A DNA stretch of 64,000 nucleotides from positions 948,501 to 1,012,500 of the forward strand of contig JAILWY010000005.1 in NCBI GenBank assembly GCA_022113835.1, in the 5' to 3' direction. Position 1 is the first letter of the stretch. Each line of letters starts with the position of its first letter. This document shows, piece by piece, positions 24,821 to 36,509 of this stretch. The position numbers and the translations under genes were made by a program. The notes beneath the pieces are model-generated. The model ran no database searches. It was not told the DNA's origin and saw only the letters and a list, made by a program, of their open reading frames with translations. This DNA comes from Atopsyche davidsoni. Lineage: Eukaryota > Arthropoda > Insecta > Trichoptera > Hydrobiosidae.

Positions 24821-26173
24821 AGCCGTGACGCCACGCCCAGTGAGTGTCGTCCAAGGAGACACGCGGGCTGCGGCTACCGTCGGCGCCGGGAGGAAAAAAT
24901 CATAATTACAAATCATATCGGCGATCGGATTTAGATTCCCAGAATCCAACATGTCCGCCAAGATGGCCGCGCGCTCTCGAAATCAAATTAAACGCCTGCC
25001 TCACTCAATTAACGAAAATACTTTACGACCGACTGATTCTACTCGTGATAATTTGTTAACTCTTCTGAACACCTAACGAGACGGCCGTTAGGGCCGTTAA
25101 CACTTCAGCTACGCGAGCTATGCCGCATCAGCCACATTAGATATACCACGCTATCAACGTTTTGATTTTATAATATTTTTTTTATGTTGATCCTATACAA
25201 TGAAAAACATTTTGAACAGAAAACACGAATAACAAAACCCATGGAATATTTAAACTAAGATCAAACTCAATGTAGCTCAATTTTATTTGAATAACCTTTT
25301 AAAACGCAATGAGTTTAATTATAATTACTCGCTCTTTACAAATTGAATAAATCTTTGTTGAAACACACATAAATATATATTGTATATTATTAGTTCATTT
25401 GAATATACAGTTACATGACGGGTTTGATACACTTAATAAAATATATATGAGATTATTAAAATTAACTAAAAGACATTAAAAAAATATTTTTGTTACCAAT
25501 AGCTATAGACGACAGTCTATTTTTATCAATAAATCGATATACTCTCTAAAAAAATTGTGAAATCCCGAACTGATCATGGTAAAATATTTTAATAAGGTAT
25601 AAAGCATAATTTTTTTAATACTTTTGTGATTTTTCGACATGTTTTATTATATTGGTGATCGGTTCCGCCAACCTTTTACGATGACATTATCACACGAACA
25701 ACTTTCTGTCAAAAATATTTTAGCGAACTTTATTTGATTATGTACGTGTCTCGCGTAGCTCAGCTAGCTGCGCGAGCACCGGGCTTAAGTAAATGTTTTG
25801 AAACTCCAATAACAAGCTCGGACATCGTTTCTCATTCTTTAAAACTAGTTTAAGTTTTAAATACTAGACGAGCGTCCGTCCCGATCGCCTCGCGCCGTCT
25901 CGCTCGCGCCGCCACTGGCAGACAGGGACGGCTGCTATTGTATGATATTTTTAAATGCTTTGGACTCCATGTTTGGCCGGGCCTATGTTCTGCTTGAAAA
26001 ATTAAAAACTACTCCACCGGCTCCCAAACTGCAGAGGCACTATGAGCCCTTCTCAAATAATATAATGAATCAAGAAAGAAACGGCAAGCACAGATTATTG
26101 CAATATTTTTGACATCTTATACTTCTGTCTATTTTTTTAATTGAACCCATTACGGGTTTATTATATTATTAAT
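24821..26173. other. Non-coding DNA with CG-rich islands
   Basis: The island at 24825-25140 includes AAGATGGCCGC at 24960-24970, which matches the YY1/Pleiohomeotic-type motif, next to CGCGCGC. A second island at about 25745-26060 contains CGTCCGTCCCGATCGCCTCG and CGCCACTGGCAG. Either could be promoter-like; no exon or transcript feature is visible. Confidence 0.45.
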
Positions 26174-26395
26174 AATATGATTAGGCACATTAGTTCACAC
26201 ATAGAAAATGATTAAAGAAATTCTCAGAAAAATATCATCGTGATTTGTGTGAGATTTGAACCTAGGCTTAGGCTCAGTACACCGGCCATGTGAGCCTGGG
26301 GATGTGGGTTCAAATCCCACACAAATCACGATGATATTTTTCTTAGAATTTCTTTAATCATCTTCTATGTGTGAACTAATGTGCCTAATCATATT
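26174..26395. mobile_element. Foldback element with tRNA-like T-arm
   Basis: Two inverted arms of about 95 bp (left from 26174, right to 26395) share the words GATTAGGCACATTAGTTCAC, TGATTAAAGAAATTCT and CATCGTGATTTGTGTG with a few mismatches. Near the centre of the right arm is a perfect T-arm: GTGGG (26304-26308), a seven-base loop TTCAAAT, and CCCAC (26316-26320), which includes an RNA polymerase III B-box (GGTTCAAATCC). The left arm holds a decayed inverted version. Best read as a tRNA-derived SINE in head-to-head arrangement or a foldback MITE that captured one. Its full folding is not a functional tRNA. Confidence 0.75.
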
Positions 26396-26397
26396 AG

Positions 26398-26490
26398 TAA
26401 ACTTATACTTCATCAAATGGCAAATGGCTCTCCTCAGAAGAGGTTGGCTACCATTTCACTGAGCATATGAGTATGCTGAACCAGTAATTT
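26398..26490 (+). repeat. Interspersed repeat copy B (fragment)
   Basis: The words AGAAGAGGTTGGCTACCATT, TCACTGAGCATATGAGTATG and CTGAACCAGT match repeat copy A (reverse strand of 15165-15215) and copy C at about 58175-58225. Only this short end is present. It abuts the foldback element at 26174-26395. Confidence 0.65.
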
Positions 26491-26559
26491 TTTATGGGAA
26501 ATATTTTAAGTAAATTAATTATGTATTTTTGTTGTAAAAATTGTCACTGGATCTGCGGC

Positions 26560-26830
26560 TCGTGGGTTGAGAGGCACTGGGCTGCCAAGAGCGGCGATTG
26601 TCTCACGACTTCACGCGCCGTTGCGACACCGCGAGGCGAAAAAACCTCCGGCCGTGCGTGTCGGAGATGGGCGCCCGCGGATGCTGGACTCGAGATGGTC
26701 GTAAACTACCCGCCGAGGCTCTGCGGCGAGGCACACTGCCTCGCGAGCTTGTCAGTCTTCAAAACACCTGTCGAAGGTCACGGCCAAGGTCACGGATATG
26801 TTTTAAAGTAATCGGTTCACACATGAAACG
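26560..26830. promoter_or_regulatory. CG-rich island with tandem nuclear-receptor half-sites
   Basis: A strongly CG-rich island (GCGCCCGCGGATG, CGCCGAGGCTCTGCGGCG). AAGGTCACGG occurs twice, at 26774-26783 and 26786-26795, placing AGGTCA at 26775-26780 and 26787-26792 as a direct repeat with six-base spacing; the second sits in CCAAGGTCA, a match to FTZ-F1/ERR-type monomer sites. Overlapping open frames of about 100 codons cover the island but match no family I recognise. Confidence 0.35.
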
Positions 26831-29800
26831 ACAATCGGTTCGATTTTTCGTGCAACACAGCGAAAATTTGAATCATAACCAAAAACGAAAATAATATGAA
26901 CAGAACCTATGCATTTTGAGCTAGTCATGTAAAGGTAAACATATTGAATATAGTCTCTCAAATAATCTGAATAAAAAAGATGTACCTCAGTTTGTGCGAC
27001 TTGTAACTAATATATATTCTTCACATATACAGCAGCTTAATATAGATCAATAGAATATAAGCAAGTATACTTTATAATCGCGATAGCTTGCTTGTCTGAT
27101 AAAGAACAATTAACCTTGCTTTACTAAAAAATAAAATGAATAAAACCAATGTGCCTCGATCTCATCGTTTCAAAAGTTTTTCTTGCACCCTAAACATATA
27201 TCTAATCTATACGTGTGTTCAGTATAAATCGCGCCACTTTAAAAAATATCAAATATATTTTGAAAAAATCGACGCTACTCAATATATAAAAAATGGGTTA
27301 CTAATAACGACAGTCAAAACATGCAAATATTTAATAAAATAAAAACATTGCATTGGATAAATAAAAGTTGTGATATGCAGAGCTATTCGAGTGGCAAGGC
27401 GAGTGCTTTGGATCTACCTACCGCCTGTTTGCTCTGGCAACAATAACAACCGGCAATTTACCACAAAACCGTGAGAGCTGAGCCGACGGGGGTTGCGCCC
27501 CACCGGGGGTGGGAGAGGTTCGATTCCCATTACATCAGAATTTACCTGAAACAAATCTAAAATTTATAATTATGCTGACAGAAAGTACTTAAACTCCATT
27601 TTATATTTCAATAAATAATGTATAAAATACTTTAACACATTTGAATTTGTAAAAGTATGACGCGGTTTGCTCTATTTTTTAATAATAGTTGGCGAAGATA
27701 CTTAAAATTCAATATTTAGTGTCAAAAATAATGAAAATAAATTTAAAGAAAAAAATATTCAATAAAAATGACCAATATTTGTACTATTAAAATAAAAATT
27801 GTATTCTCTTTGTCGATCGCAATTTTTTTTATTATTAGAATGTTATATTTTCGTATAAGAGTTATTTTAAAGTAAACCTTTGATATTTACAGTCATGTTC
27901 AAAATTGCACCCTTAATAATGGGTAATTTTCTAAAATAAAGGTTCGCGTCTCTGCTAACAACCCAGTCGTTGAAGCAGGTTGGCCTGAGATTACTGAAAG
28001 CAATATTTATGCTTTTTTAGCTAAACCACACTCGCTTCTATACATGAGAATGTTCATAAAATAGTGTACATGGAGTTTTATTTAATTTAAAAATAATTAT
28101 ACATAGTGGTTTTTATGACTTTTTTATTGAATGTAATTAAGCAAATGATATTCATAAATGAACACCGGCTTATATTTTAACCGATTGTTAATTGAGATTT
28201 TCAGTTCTCTGATATTTCGTTACCCATGCTGGGACCTTCTTCAGGGTGTTTGTGTGTCTTGTCTTGCTGATCACCTATATTTGACAAGGAGAATACGAAT
28301 TGTATTAGCTGCTCATCATTTAATGTTTTATATAATATAATTAGGGTTTTGGTTACGTTAGATTTCTCCGCGCGTCATACATCATACAACTAAGAGCAGA
28401 GAAAATAATTGGACGGAATAACAACTGTTAGGCATAAACAACTGAGGGGTATGATTCGCAGCACGACGACAGACTATCAGACCGGATCTGGAGATGGCCA
28501 GGGCCGGCTCCGGCTTCTCCGCGGCCGCGGGCGTTCCCGATGACGGTCATTAAATACAGGGCCGGTTGGGGAAATAATGGAGGCCGGAGTGACCCGGCGC
28601 TGATCGTTATAGTGACCCCAGCACTACAGGGATGTGCCGAACAAAAATTGTAAATTTAGAAAAAAAAATTACCCACGTCTTTGGGTTTCCTCCGCTTTGA
28701 TTTTAGAGGCGTTTAATAAATTTGAGATAAATTTGTACCTGGAGTAACAGTTATTTCACAAAATTTCAAGAAGTTAAGACCTTAATCTCTCATCTGAATA
28801 AATCTGTATCATCTGAACCCAACCAAGCAAATAATACTTATTAAGTTGTAAGTTCCTTTAAATATTTATATAAGTCCCTTCGTTCAACTTAATTTTTTTC
28901 TTAATTTATAGCTTTCAGTATATAAAGTTACACTCACGAAGTAGTTTTAAAGCTTAAAACTTAATGTAAAAACTAAGCAGGTTAACTTATTACAAGTCAA
29001 TAATTTTAATTTACGTTTTATAAAAGAATTTTATTTTAATAAAATGTTGGTAGTATTTTTTTAATATTTACATCCCTACGCCTTAACAAGGCAGGTTATT
29101 GCAATGCTAACAAAATGAGACCATGAGACTTTACCGTCTCTGTAGAACAAACATAATTTTTCTCTCTCAACTTGTCTACATATTTTAATGCAAGTGATTC
29201 CGTCGTGCTCAGTCAGATTGTGAAATTGTTTTCAGATAATTTTAATGCTCGTTGTATTAAATAAAACGTGAAATTTTCGTTGATAATAACCAGAGAAAAT
29301 AAAATAATGACGCACGAAGAGAAAATGTAACCCAAAAGATTTATTTTATTAATTCAATTCTAAATTTGTTGTTCTTGCGGATTTTTTTTGTTTTGAATTA
29401 ATATTTCATAATTACATACTTTGCACATTACTAAAACGCTTTGTCTTCTAGCAGGTAGCTCACTTGTTAATCAACCTTGGGGTCCAGCATTTGTATCCGA
29501 GATGGGAATTTTTCTTTTTCGTGAATTTGAAAAAGTGATTCTAACTATAAAAGTGACGACATTAATCTGGAAAAACAGTTAGAAAAAATTTAGTGCCGAA
29601 TTCTTAAAAGGGAACATCTGATTAATAGTGGGTCGTATTGCATACGTTTAGTGTCGAATAGCTCGTCTCGGACAGGTTTGCATAATATGTATTCTGTCTT
29701 GTATTACGCTTGAATAACAGGAGTAGATAGATAATTATAAATAATAAGCAGGTTTGATGAGAAAAATAATTATTTTTGAAATAGATATAATTTTTCAGTG

Positions 29801-29879
29801 AATTTGAGCTTTAAAGTATTTTTATTATGTGATCAAAAATATACAATATCATTGAATTCTATTCGTTCAAATAAAATGG
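26831..29879. other. Non-coding DNA with islands and tRNA-like fragments
   Basis: AT-rich background with GC-richer islands at about 27400-27535 and 28430-28640. A polymerase III B-box-like GGTTCGATTCC lies at 27517-27527. An A-box-like TAGCTCACTTG at 29456-29466 is followed at about the right distance by a decayed B-box (29488-29498). These are probably heads of old tRNA-derived SINEs; none folds into a complete tRNA. No protein-coding exon was seen. Confidence 0.45.
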
Positions 29880-30110
29880 CCTCAATTTTGCTGTAGGAGG
29901 GGGTTCCTGCCCCACAATGTCGCTTGTCCTTCCACGTGTCGCTGGCCAAACAGCTCAGCAGCGGGTGTAATGGCTAGCCGAGCGAGTCGGTATGGCCGCT
30001 CGCCGGAAGTGACGTCAGATGTCACGTCCGGCCGCCATTGTTGTGCTGGGCACGACATCCAGCATGGCGCCCAGCGAGGCGGACTTCTTACTTTTGTTTG
30101 TCTCGTTGGC
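29880..30110. promoter_or_regulatory. Promoter-like island: ETS/CRE composite and YY1-like site
   Basis: CGCCGGAAGTGACGTCA at 30001-30017 joins an ETS site (CCGGAAGT) and a perfect CRE (TGACGTCA), a composite known from TATA-less housekeeping promoters. It lies in an inverted repeat: CCGGA and GTGAC (30003-30013) mirrored by GTCAC and TCCGG (30021-30031). GGCCGCCATTGTT at 30030-30042 is YY1/Pho-like. The island is CG-rich within AT-rich DNA. No coding exon is visible on either side, so a non-coding RNA or distant first exon is possible. Confidence 0.4.
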
Positions 30111-30720
30111 CGTGTTGTTTTAGTTTATTACTTGCGGCATTCAAAACAAAGATTTGGTACGTTTTAAAAGCGGTACCAACGACTTATAGTGGACTGGACA
30201 AAGTAGTGCCAGTGATTAAAATTAAATCCACATTTTTAACACATACAAGCTTATTGCTTATACAATTTGTTACTAAAAAACTTCAGAGTCGCTACATCCG
30301 AAGAAGTGTGAGTTCTCAATCTCACTTATATCACAAAAAAATTATGAATTTATCGATGTGAATCGATCAGTTAAAAACATTTTATATAGTTATGGTTTTA
30401 CATATTAAAAAATATGTTTTCAGATCAACGTGAAAAGGCTGCAACTATCATATTTTTGCATATTTTGCCATTTTTCATATTTCATGAAAACACATGAAAA
30501 TTAAATAAAGTTTACTGATATTACAAGATAAATTTAGTCTTTCTATGAAGGCTTTGTTAGGAGCTTATAGTGTACTATTATAACAATTTCATAGTAAATA
30601 TTACAAAATTTTAATCACAAACAAACCAGCAGAAATTTACAAGAGTGTGCTCAAGTTGAAATGCGATTTTCGCGGTAAGTAAACTTTCCAGTGCGCCGGG
30701 GGCGGCGCGGTGCAGGCGGG
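30111..30720. other. AT-rich non-coding DNA
   Basis: AT-rich sequence with an open frame of about 107 codons starting inside the island to its left; no family resemblance. A donor-like CGCGGTAAGT occurs at 30671-30680, just before the C-rich minisatellite. Confidence 0.5.
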
Positions 30721-30721
30721 G

Positions 30722-30830
30722 TCCTCCCCCCACTCCCCCCACTCCCCCCACTCCCCCCCAGTCTCCCCCACTCCCCCCACTCTCCCCCACTCCCCCCACT
30801 CTCCCCCACTTCCCCCACTCCCCCTCCCGC
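30722..30830. repeat. C-rich minisatellite (CTCCCCCCA-type)
   Basis: About a dozen copies of a CTCCCCCCA/CTCCCCCA unit with length variants of 8-10 bases and occasional GTCT or TCT starts. The complementary strand is a series of G5-G6 runs. Proline-rich and glycine-rich open frames over it are by-products. It is followed by a CG-rich stretch to 30960. Confidence 0.9.
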
Positions 30831-30959
30831 CGGACGTCCGGTGCAGGGGACGGCTGAAGAAGCAGAAGCCTCCGGGCCCCGGGGGCGCCGCCGCGCTGGG
30901 AGAAACCTGAAAGGAGTTTGCGGGCTCAAAGCTGGGGTAGTTTCTGAGATGTGAGCTTG

Positions 30960-33900
30960 GACGTTATTGTTGTGTTGTTTTGTTATATTTAATATTAAAT
31001 AACGAATTAAAATTATAGTGTAATATATAATAAAAGGCTTTGAAGTTAATACTTTTTGCCAAAAAATGTTATATTATGTTTTGAAAATTAAAATAATGGA
31101 ATAAAATACGAGTATTTGTATATTGGAAATATAACGAATTTGTACGTTGATATACGGTCTATTGGATTTGTAAAAATAATATATGTGTGTGTAAGCAAGT
31201 ATGTATGTGTGTGCACGTGTATGTTAAACTTAATAAAATAACAGACAAATGGAACAAAGCAGTGGCAGTCGTGCTGAAAATCAAACGGGAAACCAACCCA
31301 GGGTCGCTAGGCCGCAAGACCGAGACTACATCCTGCTGAAACAATTTCACCATTGACTTGCTGCACTATTTCAGTTTTCATCAGATTAAGAGTCCTCATT
31401 TCCGGTCCAGCATAGAGCCTTCGCCCCGGAGGCTTCTGCGCTTCGTCCAGGGGAGGTTGCCAGACGCTGCCGTATTTTTTTTTTGGATTTCTTTGAGGGC
31501 GTCTCGCAGATGAACGATGCGGAAAATGAGTCTGGAAATGCATCTGGAATGAGCATTTAATTCAGGTTTCTAGAGCGTTTTTTTATTTTCATAATGTAGT
31601 TTTAAAACGTAAAAAGTGAAGAAGGTTTTGCTGTTAATGTAAAATTATACTCCGGTGCTTGTACAGATTGAAACAAAATAATTTTGCTGCAAAATCCGCC
31701 CTCGACAAGGTTTCAGTTTTTGAATATGCCACAAAGATGTTTTCTGTTATTCCCAGATTCCAATGAAAGAAAACATATCCACACAAAAAATTGTAGCTAT
31801 GCATAAAAATTCACGGAGTGCGTATTTAAATACGATTGAAATAATAAAGAGAATGTATGTGAAGTTATATTTTAACTCAGATGAAACACTTTGCAGTATA
31901 TATGAAGTTGGAATATTAATAGTAATTTTTTTTTGGTTTTGGATACAAATTTACGGAAATGTTCTTTCGTGTGGGTTATAAAACATTCAGGACACCACAT
32001 TCGTTACGCTGAAGAGTCTGCTCAGTGGGTCTGGTGTCTCGTGTGCTGCGGCCAGCTGCCAGGTCCTATCATTGTGGGTTAGGTTAGGTTAGTGGGTGCA
32101 ACCAGCGTGGCAAAATCAGCAGTTATACTCTGGGGGAGAGCACTGCGGACGGGGTAGGATTTACTGTACAGTTGTGGCCAGTAGAACGCAAACCCACCCT
32201 AACGAAACCAAGACCATTCAAAGTACTGAAAAAATCATAACAATGAAAAGAACAATTACTTCTGAAAGATTGCAAATTTCTGAAAAAAGGCTTTTACCAC
32301 CATTTGTAATGGTAGCCCAATAAAACATACAACCCTATAAAAAATACGAAATCTTGAAACTAGATTATTACTCAATATTTGTTATATGTTATCGATTAAA
32401 ATGCCCGCATATTGTAAATGAGATATTGTTTTCATAATGCGAGCAAACATTATTGGTTTATTAAAATATTCAATGATGTTCGTTGCTTTTCTGTATAGCA
32501 ATAAATCAAAGCATTGTATGCTTTATACAACTAATAGTATGAGGCTCAAAACTCAATTTTTTTTATCACAGTATAAGTAAATCCTAAACCATATGATTTT
32601 AAAGTTATTTTCATCATCATTCTATATATCAATTATCTTGTTTTGTATTTTTTACAAATCGATATTGTTTCAGAATTATTCAAATAATCCTTATAAATGT
32701 AAATATTCTTTAAATAACAAACCTATTAATATATGCGTATATAATTATTCATTATCATTTAACATTTTTCATTTTAATTGACACATGCAACGCATTCTCT
32801 AAAGTTTCTTGCCACAAATATAAATTTATATTTAAAAAAAAATTATAATGAAAAGCTATTTATATATTTTGACAAAAAAAATCTGCTAGCGTCTTTTTTA
32901 AATTAAAAAAATAATGTGAAGAGTTATTTTACTTTTATAACGTTTTAAGCAGTTTGTTAAACTCGCTTTGGGCATTTAAACAAGACGATAATTGCGATGC
33001 TAAAAACTTTTTAGGACGGAGCTTTGACGCATAGCAGACTGAGGGTTCAAGTGCTTTTTAAATCAAATTAAAACTACAGCTCGGCTGTACACAGCTGCGT
33101 GGCTACAAGTCCGCAGCTAAAAATGTAGCTAAAGCTCTCGGAGCTTAAAGCTTCGTGCTCAGCCAGTGGAACTGAAACCACCGGGGGTTACACGAGGGCT
33201 CGAAGGGTTGGACCGTGTGACGCTAGCTTTTACTAAATTTCAAAGCTTTTTCTTGCAGGTGTTCCTCAGAGAAGAGATTAAAATTTTACAAACTTATTTA
33301 CTATTTTACTGAAGAGTTGTATTTAAAGCTTTATATTAAACATTACGTTAATTTGCAGTTTTAAATTTAAGCATGAATTAATATTTTGTGACATACATTT
33401 TTTATCGTAGTTTTATCATTACTTCTACATAGTAAAAATAACGAATAAACCAATTAATTTATTAATCTTAAGAATATGAATAGTATTGATAAATTTGGTT
33501 AACAGGCAGGATTTTCATCCATTTTCTTAATAAGTGTACATTTATTTTTCAATTATAATCATTTTACGTATTTTTTTATTTTGTCATATTTAAAAATATC
33601 GATTTATTTATTTTATCATTTTTTGTTACTAGTATTGCCATCTAGCGTTATAAAAATACACCAATTGTACACTAAGAAAGTTTCTGTTTTACCGACCCAG
33701 CGGGCGTCCCGGAGCCGTCAATGCTGTACTTATTGGTAAGCAAGTTGTCTAAGCCCTGCGTAAACAGCTACTCACTTAACTTTCGCTACTCTCCGATAGA
33801 AAGCGGTTACATTTTTGTTATATATTTTTAATTTAATAACTATAATTATTTTCCGAAAGAACTTTCTTTTACAAATATACTTCGGAATGTATTGAAAGAC

Positions 33901-34254
33901 TTGAGAAGCATTGAGAAGTAAACATTTTATTTATTTAAAAAAAAATGGAAGTTTTGTAATTACTTTGAAATATGCAAAACATTTTTTGAGAACCGTATAT
34001 AGGCTTTATTTTTTTAAATCGGTCGCAACGCATTCTTTTCACGTATCGTGCTTGTAAAAACCATCGATCTGTATAATAAATAACAAAATATTTTATAGCA
34101 TAAAAAAATATTATCCTTCATCAGAATTAATTTGGTGAGATAAATTACACAATGAGAAACACTAAAAAATAATCTACATTCAAAAGGAAATTTAGTTTAT
34201 TTATTATGCTAATATCAGCTTATCTATAAATATATACTATAGCACACTAGCTTA
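30960..34254. other. Non-coding DNA with islands and an unassigned minus-strand frame
   Basis: AT-rich with GC-richer islands at about 31385-31540, 31990-32230, 33010-33240 and 33690-33810. The minus-strand frame 31543-31307 has 78 codons and ordinary amino-acid composition (words DEAQKPPGRRLYAGPE and TEIVQQVNGEIVSAG), but no family I know and no clear splice sites. A B-box-like GGTTGGTTTCC on the minus strand (31298-31288) lies just downstream, suggesting an old SINE. Another B-box-like GGTTCAAGTGC is at 33044-33054. Confidence 0.45.
32075..32090. repeat. Short GGTTAG run
   Basis: GGTTAGGTTAGGTTAG, a little over three units of the TTAGG repeat that forms most insect telomeres. Such short internal runs are common and do not indicate a telomere. 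Confidence 0.8.
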
Positions 34255-34288
34255 AAATAAATAGTGTCTCACTAGACACTATTTATTT
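34255..34288. repeat. Perfect 15-bp hairpin with 4-base loop
   Basis: AAATAAATAGTGTCT (34255-34269) is followed by CACT and then its exact reverse complement (34274-34288). It is too short for a typical microRNA precursor; perhaps a remnant of an inverted-repeat element. Confidence 0.9.
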
Positions 34289-35249
34289 ATTCAGATACCA
34301 TCCAATTATACATAAATATTCAATAGATTTTAGCTTTTGAATAATTTAATATTCATAGAGGTTATTTGGTTATATAATAACTTTTATAAAGTCTAGAAAT
34401 GATGTTTAAGTATTTAAATTGTACTGTTGTCACCCAAATATCATGAACTAGGTCTCTCTCTTGTTTTTTTTACATTCGTAACTTTTTAAATATTAATCAA
34501 ATAATTACAATTTCAAACTCAGGAATTTCTTATTTAAATATAAATTGTTTCCAAATTTACTGGCGACCGCCCCTCGCAATAATATTCCCGCGCGTAGAAT
34601 TGTTCCCTTGTCGACAATAATTACAATTACTTTCTCCGATTACACACGAGGAGCTCAGCTCAGCCCTATCAGCTCACTTATTCCGCGACGATTTATTCAC
34701 AACTACATACATTTCCGGATCGGTCCGTCGTCGCAGCCTCGTAGTCGATAAAACTATATTTACGGTTCACACTGACAAGAAGGATATTTATGTACCTCGC
34801 TAGACCACTTCAACCTGGAGGAAGTCGAAAAAATTAAATGGTTGCTAGTTTTCACGGACTTGCTATGCAAACTCAGATAACCTGAAGGGGGAGACTATCA
34901 CCTACTCTCGTTCTTACAAAAAAAAAAATAATTAACAGCTTTGGACTATAATTGTATATTTTTATATATGTCTAATTATATTCAAAGTTTTAAAGATATA
35001 TAAATATCGTATAATATTAGATTATTGACGCAATTTATGACTTATTTAAACTGATAAATTATGTATAAATTATAAAGGTGGACATTGAGCATGCCAAAAA
35101 TAATATTACAATGGCAGCTAGAGGGTCGTGCTCGCCCATTCCAGGTCTCCATTTTACACGTCACATCTTAAATGTTTTATTTAATCCTCGAGGGGAGGTC
35201 GGGCCGTACAAACGAGAGCATTCCATAATGCGGTGTAATGCGTCACTGC
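34289..35249. other. AT-rich non-coding DNA with an island
   Basis: A GC-richer island lies at about 34555-34760 (CGACCGCCCCTCGC, CCGGATCGGTCCGTCG). The rest is AT-rich. No gene recognised. Confidence 0.55.
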
Positions 35250-35250
35250 T

Positions 35251-35355
35251 CGCTACTCGAGCCGCGCTACTCGAACTGCGCTACTCGAGCCGCGCTACTC
35301 GCCGCGCTACTCGCCGCGCTACTCGCCGCGCTACTCGCCGCGCTACTCGCCGCGC
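35251..35355. repeat. GC-rich minisatellite (GCTACTCG units)
   Basis: About three 14-base units of the GCTACTCGAGCCGC type, one with AACTGC, run into about five 12-base units GCTACTCGCCGC. The switch removes two bases per unit, and the 12-base block keeps one reading frame (repeated Ala-Thr-Arg-Arg), which creates an artificial open frame. It stands out sharply from the AT-rich surroundings. Confidence 0.92.
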
Positions 35356-36509
35356 CATTTTAGTACATGAAGTGATTAATTGTTAGGATATGCGTTAAGA
35401 ATATAAGATATGTAGCAGAGTATTTAAATATGTCATTAAATGCGTAATAATACACATCGCTGCTGGATAGAAGAAGTGACTTCGCTGCTAAATAATTAAT
35501 TTAATTATATAATTAATTGTACTATTTTTTTATTACTATCAACTGAATTCATACAAAAAAAAGTACTCATTTTTGACCGCTTATTGTACAAATTAATTGC
35601 TTAAAAAAATATAAGCGTAGCAAGCAAATCGTATATTTGTATTACTGTTTTATTTTTTTTATTTATAGGAGCAAATTATTAATTTGAAAATTCATAGTAA
35701 TACATTAAAAAATTTCTTAAAAAATATTAATTCTAAATAAAATTTAGCATCGTTTGGTTTTTATATATTAATTTCGTAAGCATTGAAAATAATATTGGAA
35801 AACATATCGTTTGTATTTATAATAAAATATTTATTGAATTTATGGAATATGTTACAAAAACACAACTCACTTTTTTCTTGAATCAGTCTCATAAAAAAAT
35901 GTTGTCGTCGACTACGCACATATATTAAATATAATCAGAAAAGCAGATTGGATTTTTTTTAAAATCACAATGAAAAACACTCACTAAAACTATCGCCAAG
36001 TCTTAAAATATTTCGGATTCATCCCTTGCACGGAGAATATAAAGTGTAAATTTAAAAAAAAAAAACCGGTTCCAACATTAGCGCACGCACGGCCTTTGCA
36101 TTTCAATGTAGCTCTCGTCATAAAGATATTACTCGCAGATAGTCGTTCATAATTTACTCGAAAAGGATCCAAAGGACGCCGCAAGAATACGGCGTCGCGG
36201 CGCCGGAGCCCGCATACAAGAAATATGAACATATTACCTCTTCGTGATTAGTCTTTCCCGAAGCACGCCGTCGATAAATTTTCATTTTATATATCTACAA
36301 GTAGGGTAACCAACCCAAAACACGCGGACGAACAACTTGTTATTCAATTGCGTATAATGAGTCAGAAGATAGACTTGGATTAAAAAATAGCACGTGATAA
36401 AAAACAAAATTTACTCGCATACATAAATAGGAAAAAAAAACTATTTGTATATAAGCCCTAACCTAAACTATGTATTGTTTTATATTCTACAGGTTTTACA
36501 TATTCAAGA
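35356..36509. other. AT-rich non-coding DNA with an island
   Basis: AT-rich sequence. A GC-richer island at about 36065-36280 contains GCGCACGCACGGCC and ACGGCGTCGCGGCGCCGG. No exon or transposon end recognised. Confidence 0.55.

Noticed and set aside
27455..27535. A complete tRNA gene around the GGTTCGATTCC box
   Set aside because: No A-box at the right spacing and no acceptor-stem pairing; at most a SINE head.
27892..27915. TACAGTCATGTTCAAAATTGC as a Tc1-type transposon end
   Set aside because: It resembles some Tc1 termini but I found no inverted partner within 2 kb.
30611..30954. Proline-rich and glycine-rich frames on both strands
   Set aside because: Created by the C-rich minisatellite at 30722-30830.
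32075..32090. GGTTAG run as a telomere
   Set aside because: Only about three units, surrounded by ordinary sequence; such interstitial runs are common.
34255..34288. MicroRNA hairpin
   Set aside because: The stem is only 15 pairs with a 4-base loop, below the length of a Dicer-processed precursor.
35078..35386. 102-codon frame with Ala-Thr-Arg-Arg repeats
   Set aside because: Generated by the 12-base minisatellite; no conserved sequence before it.
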